Of a stretch of 5,144 nucleotides of DNA, positions 4,831 to 5,144 are shown piece by piece. The stretch is taken from contig JABUUQ010000004.1 of the NCBI GenBank assembly GCA_021443125.1, positions 223,459 through 228,602 of the forward strand, read 5' to 3'. Both the position numbers and the translations under genes were made by a program. How positions within the stretch are numbered: the first letter of the stretch is position 1; every line of letters begins with the position of its first letter. The notes below the pieces were generated by a model. That model saw only the letters and a list, made by a program, of their open reading frames with translations, had not been told where the DNA came from and ran no database searches. Origin of the DNA: Bacteroidales bacterium (GTDB lineage Bacteria; Bacteroidota; Bacteroidia; Bacteroidales; P3).

Positions 4831-5144
4831 ATGCAAAAACTTTTACAATTAAGACTTTCTCCCGAACAATACAATAAGAAAAATGTGTTGGAGAAGATTT
4901 TGTGCAAAGAATCTGGAATTGATAAAGATTTGTTGTCATATAGTATAATCAAAGAAAGCCTTGATTGTAGAAAAACACCAATTTACAACCTTTCTGTAGT
5001 TGTTTCAAACAACAAAGACTTGCCAAAACACGATATATCGCCTTTGCTGGATGCCAGCAAAAGTCAGGAAGTTATTGTTGTCGGAGCAGGGCCTGCAGGA
5101 TTGTTTGCAGCAATAAAACTTTTGCAGAAAGGACTCAAACCAAT
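4831..5144 (+). CDS. N-terminal part of a COG2509-type FAD-dependent dehydrogenase (partial, 3' end outside window)
   Basis: The ATG at 4831 opens a frame running to the window edge (104 complete codons). Residues 1-75 resemble the N-terminal domain of the COG2509 'uncharacterised FAD-dependent dehydrogenase' family. They contain the block YSIIKESLDCRKTPIYNLSVVV (37-58), corresponding to the family's 'i.kkSiDaRkk..i.yvytv.v'. A Rossmann FAD/NAD-binding motif follows at VIVVGAGPAGLFAAIKLLQKG (81-101), with GAGPAG at 85-90. Family members are about 500-550 residues, so roughly a fifth is visible. The enzyme is presumably cytosolic and uses FAD; its substrate is not known. It starts 1 bp after porT, implying co-transcription, but a functional link to secretion is not evident. 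Confidence 0.85.
   Translation, partial: MQKLLQLRLSPEQYNKKNVLEKILCKESGIDKDLLSYSIIKESLDCRKTPIYNLSVVVSNNKDLPKHDISPLLDASKSQEVIVVGAGPAGLFAAIKLLQKGLKP

Noticed and set aside
1..5144. The two edge flavoproteins as a duplicated pair flanking the region
   Set aside because: The left fragment has the HI0933/BaiN C-terminal signature and the right one a COG2509 N-terminal domain. They are different families, so this is not a duplication or element boundary.

Overview
The window looks like chromosomal DNA from an AT-rich member of the Bacteroidota, probably Bacteroidales-like. No gene start is preceded by a Shine-Dalgarno sequence; starts follow A-rich stretches. Two intergenic sites match the Bacteroidota -7 promoter element TAnnTTTG. 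The genes are typical of the phylum: a PorT-like type IX secretion protein, a DUF5686-type outer-membrane barrel, and an RluB with a long Arg/Asn-rich N-terminal extension. Every recognised gene is on the + strand.

Layout. (1) 1-120: the last 39 codons of a HI0933/BaiN-type flavoprotein. (2) 131-1333: a Wzx-like polysaccharide flippase, 10 bp after the flavoprotein. (3) 1315-2565: an outer-membrane beta-barrel protein whose start overlaps the flippase end by 19 bp. These three genes probably form one operon ending near 2565. (4) 2566-2645: a short gap with a Bacteroidota-type promoter. (5) 2646-3824: an RluB/RsuA-family 23S rRNA pseudouridine synthase with a roughly 156-residue disordered extension built on FNR-type repeats. 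(6) 3825-4127: a 303-bp gene-free stretch that is unusually structured. It holds a 21-bp-period repeat, a perfect long palindrome (probable terminator), an orphan -7 element, a tiny possible ORF and a textbook intrinsic terminator. Together these suggest a small-RNA or attenuator unit of about 120 nt. (7) 4128-4829: a PorT-like protein. (8) 4831 to the window end: the start of a COG2509-type FAD-dependent dehydrogenase, 1 bp after porT and probably co-transcribed with it.

How the genes relate. Flippase and barrel protein point to envelope biogenesis, and PorT to the type IX secretion system. RluB and the two flavoproteins are housekeeping or redox enzymes with no evident link to the envelope genes. 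I do not see a defence system, mobile element or CRISPR array. The least explained parts are the 3836-4060 intergenic structure, the slippery A-tract in the flippase/barrel overlap, and the stand-alone DUF5686-like barrel.
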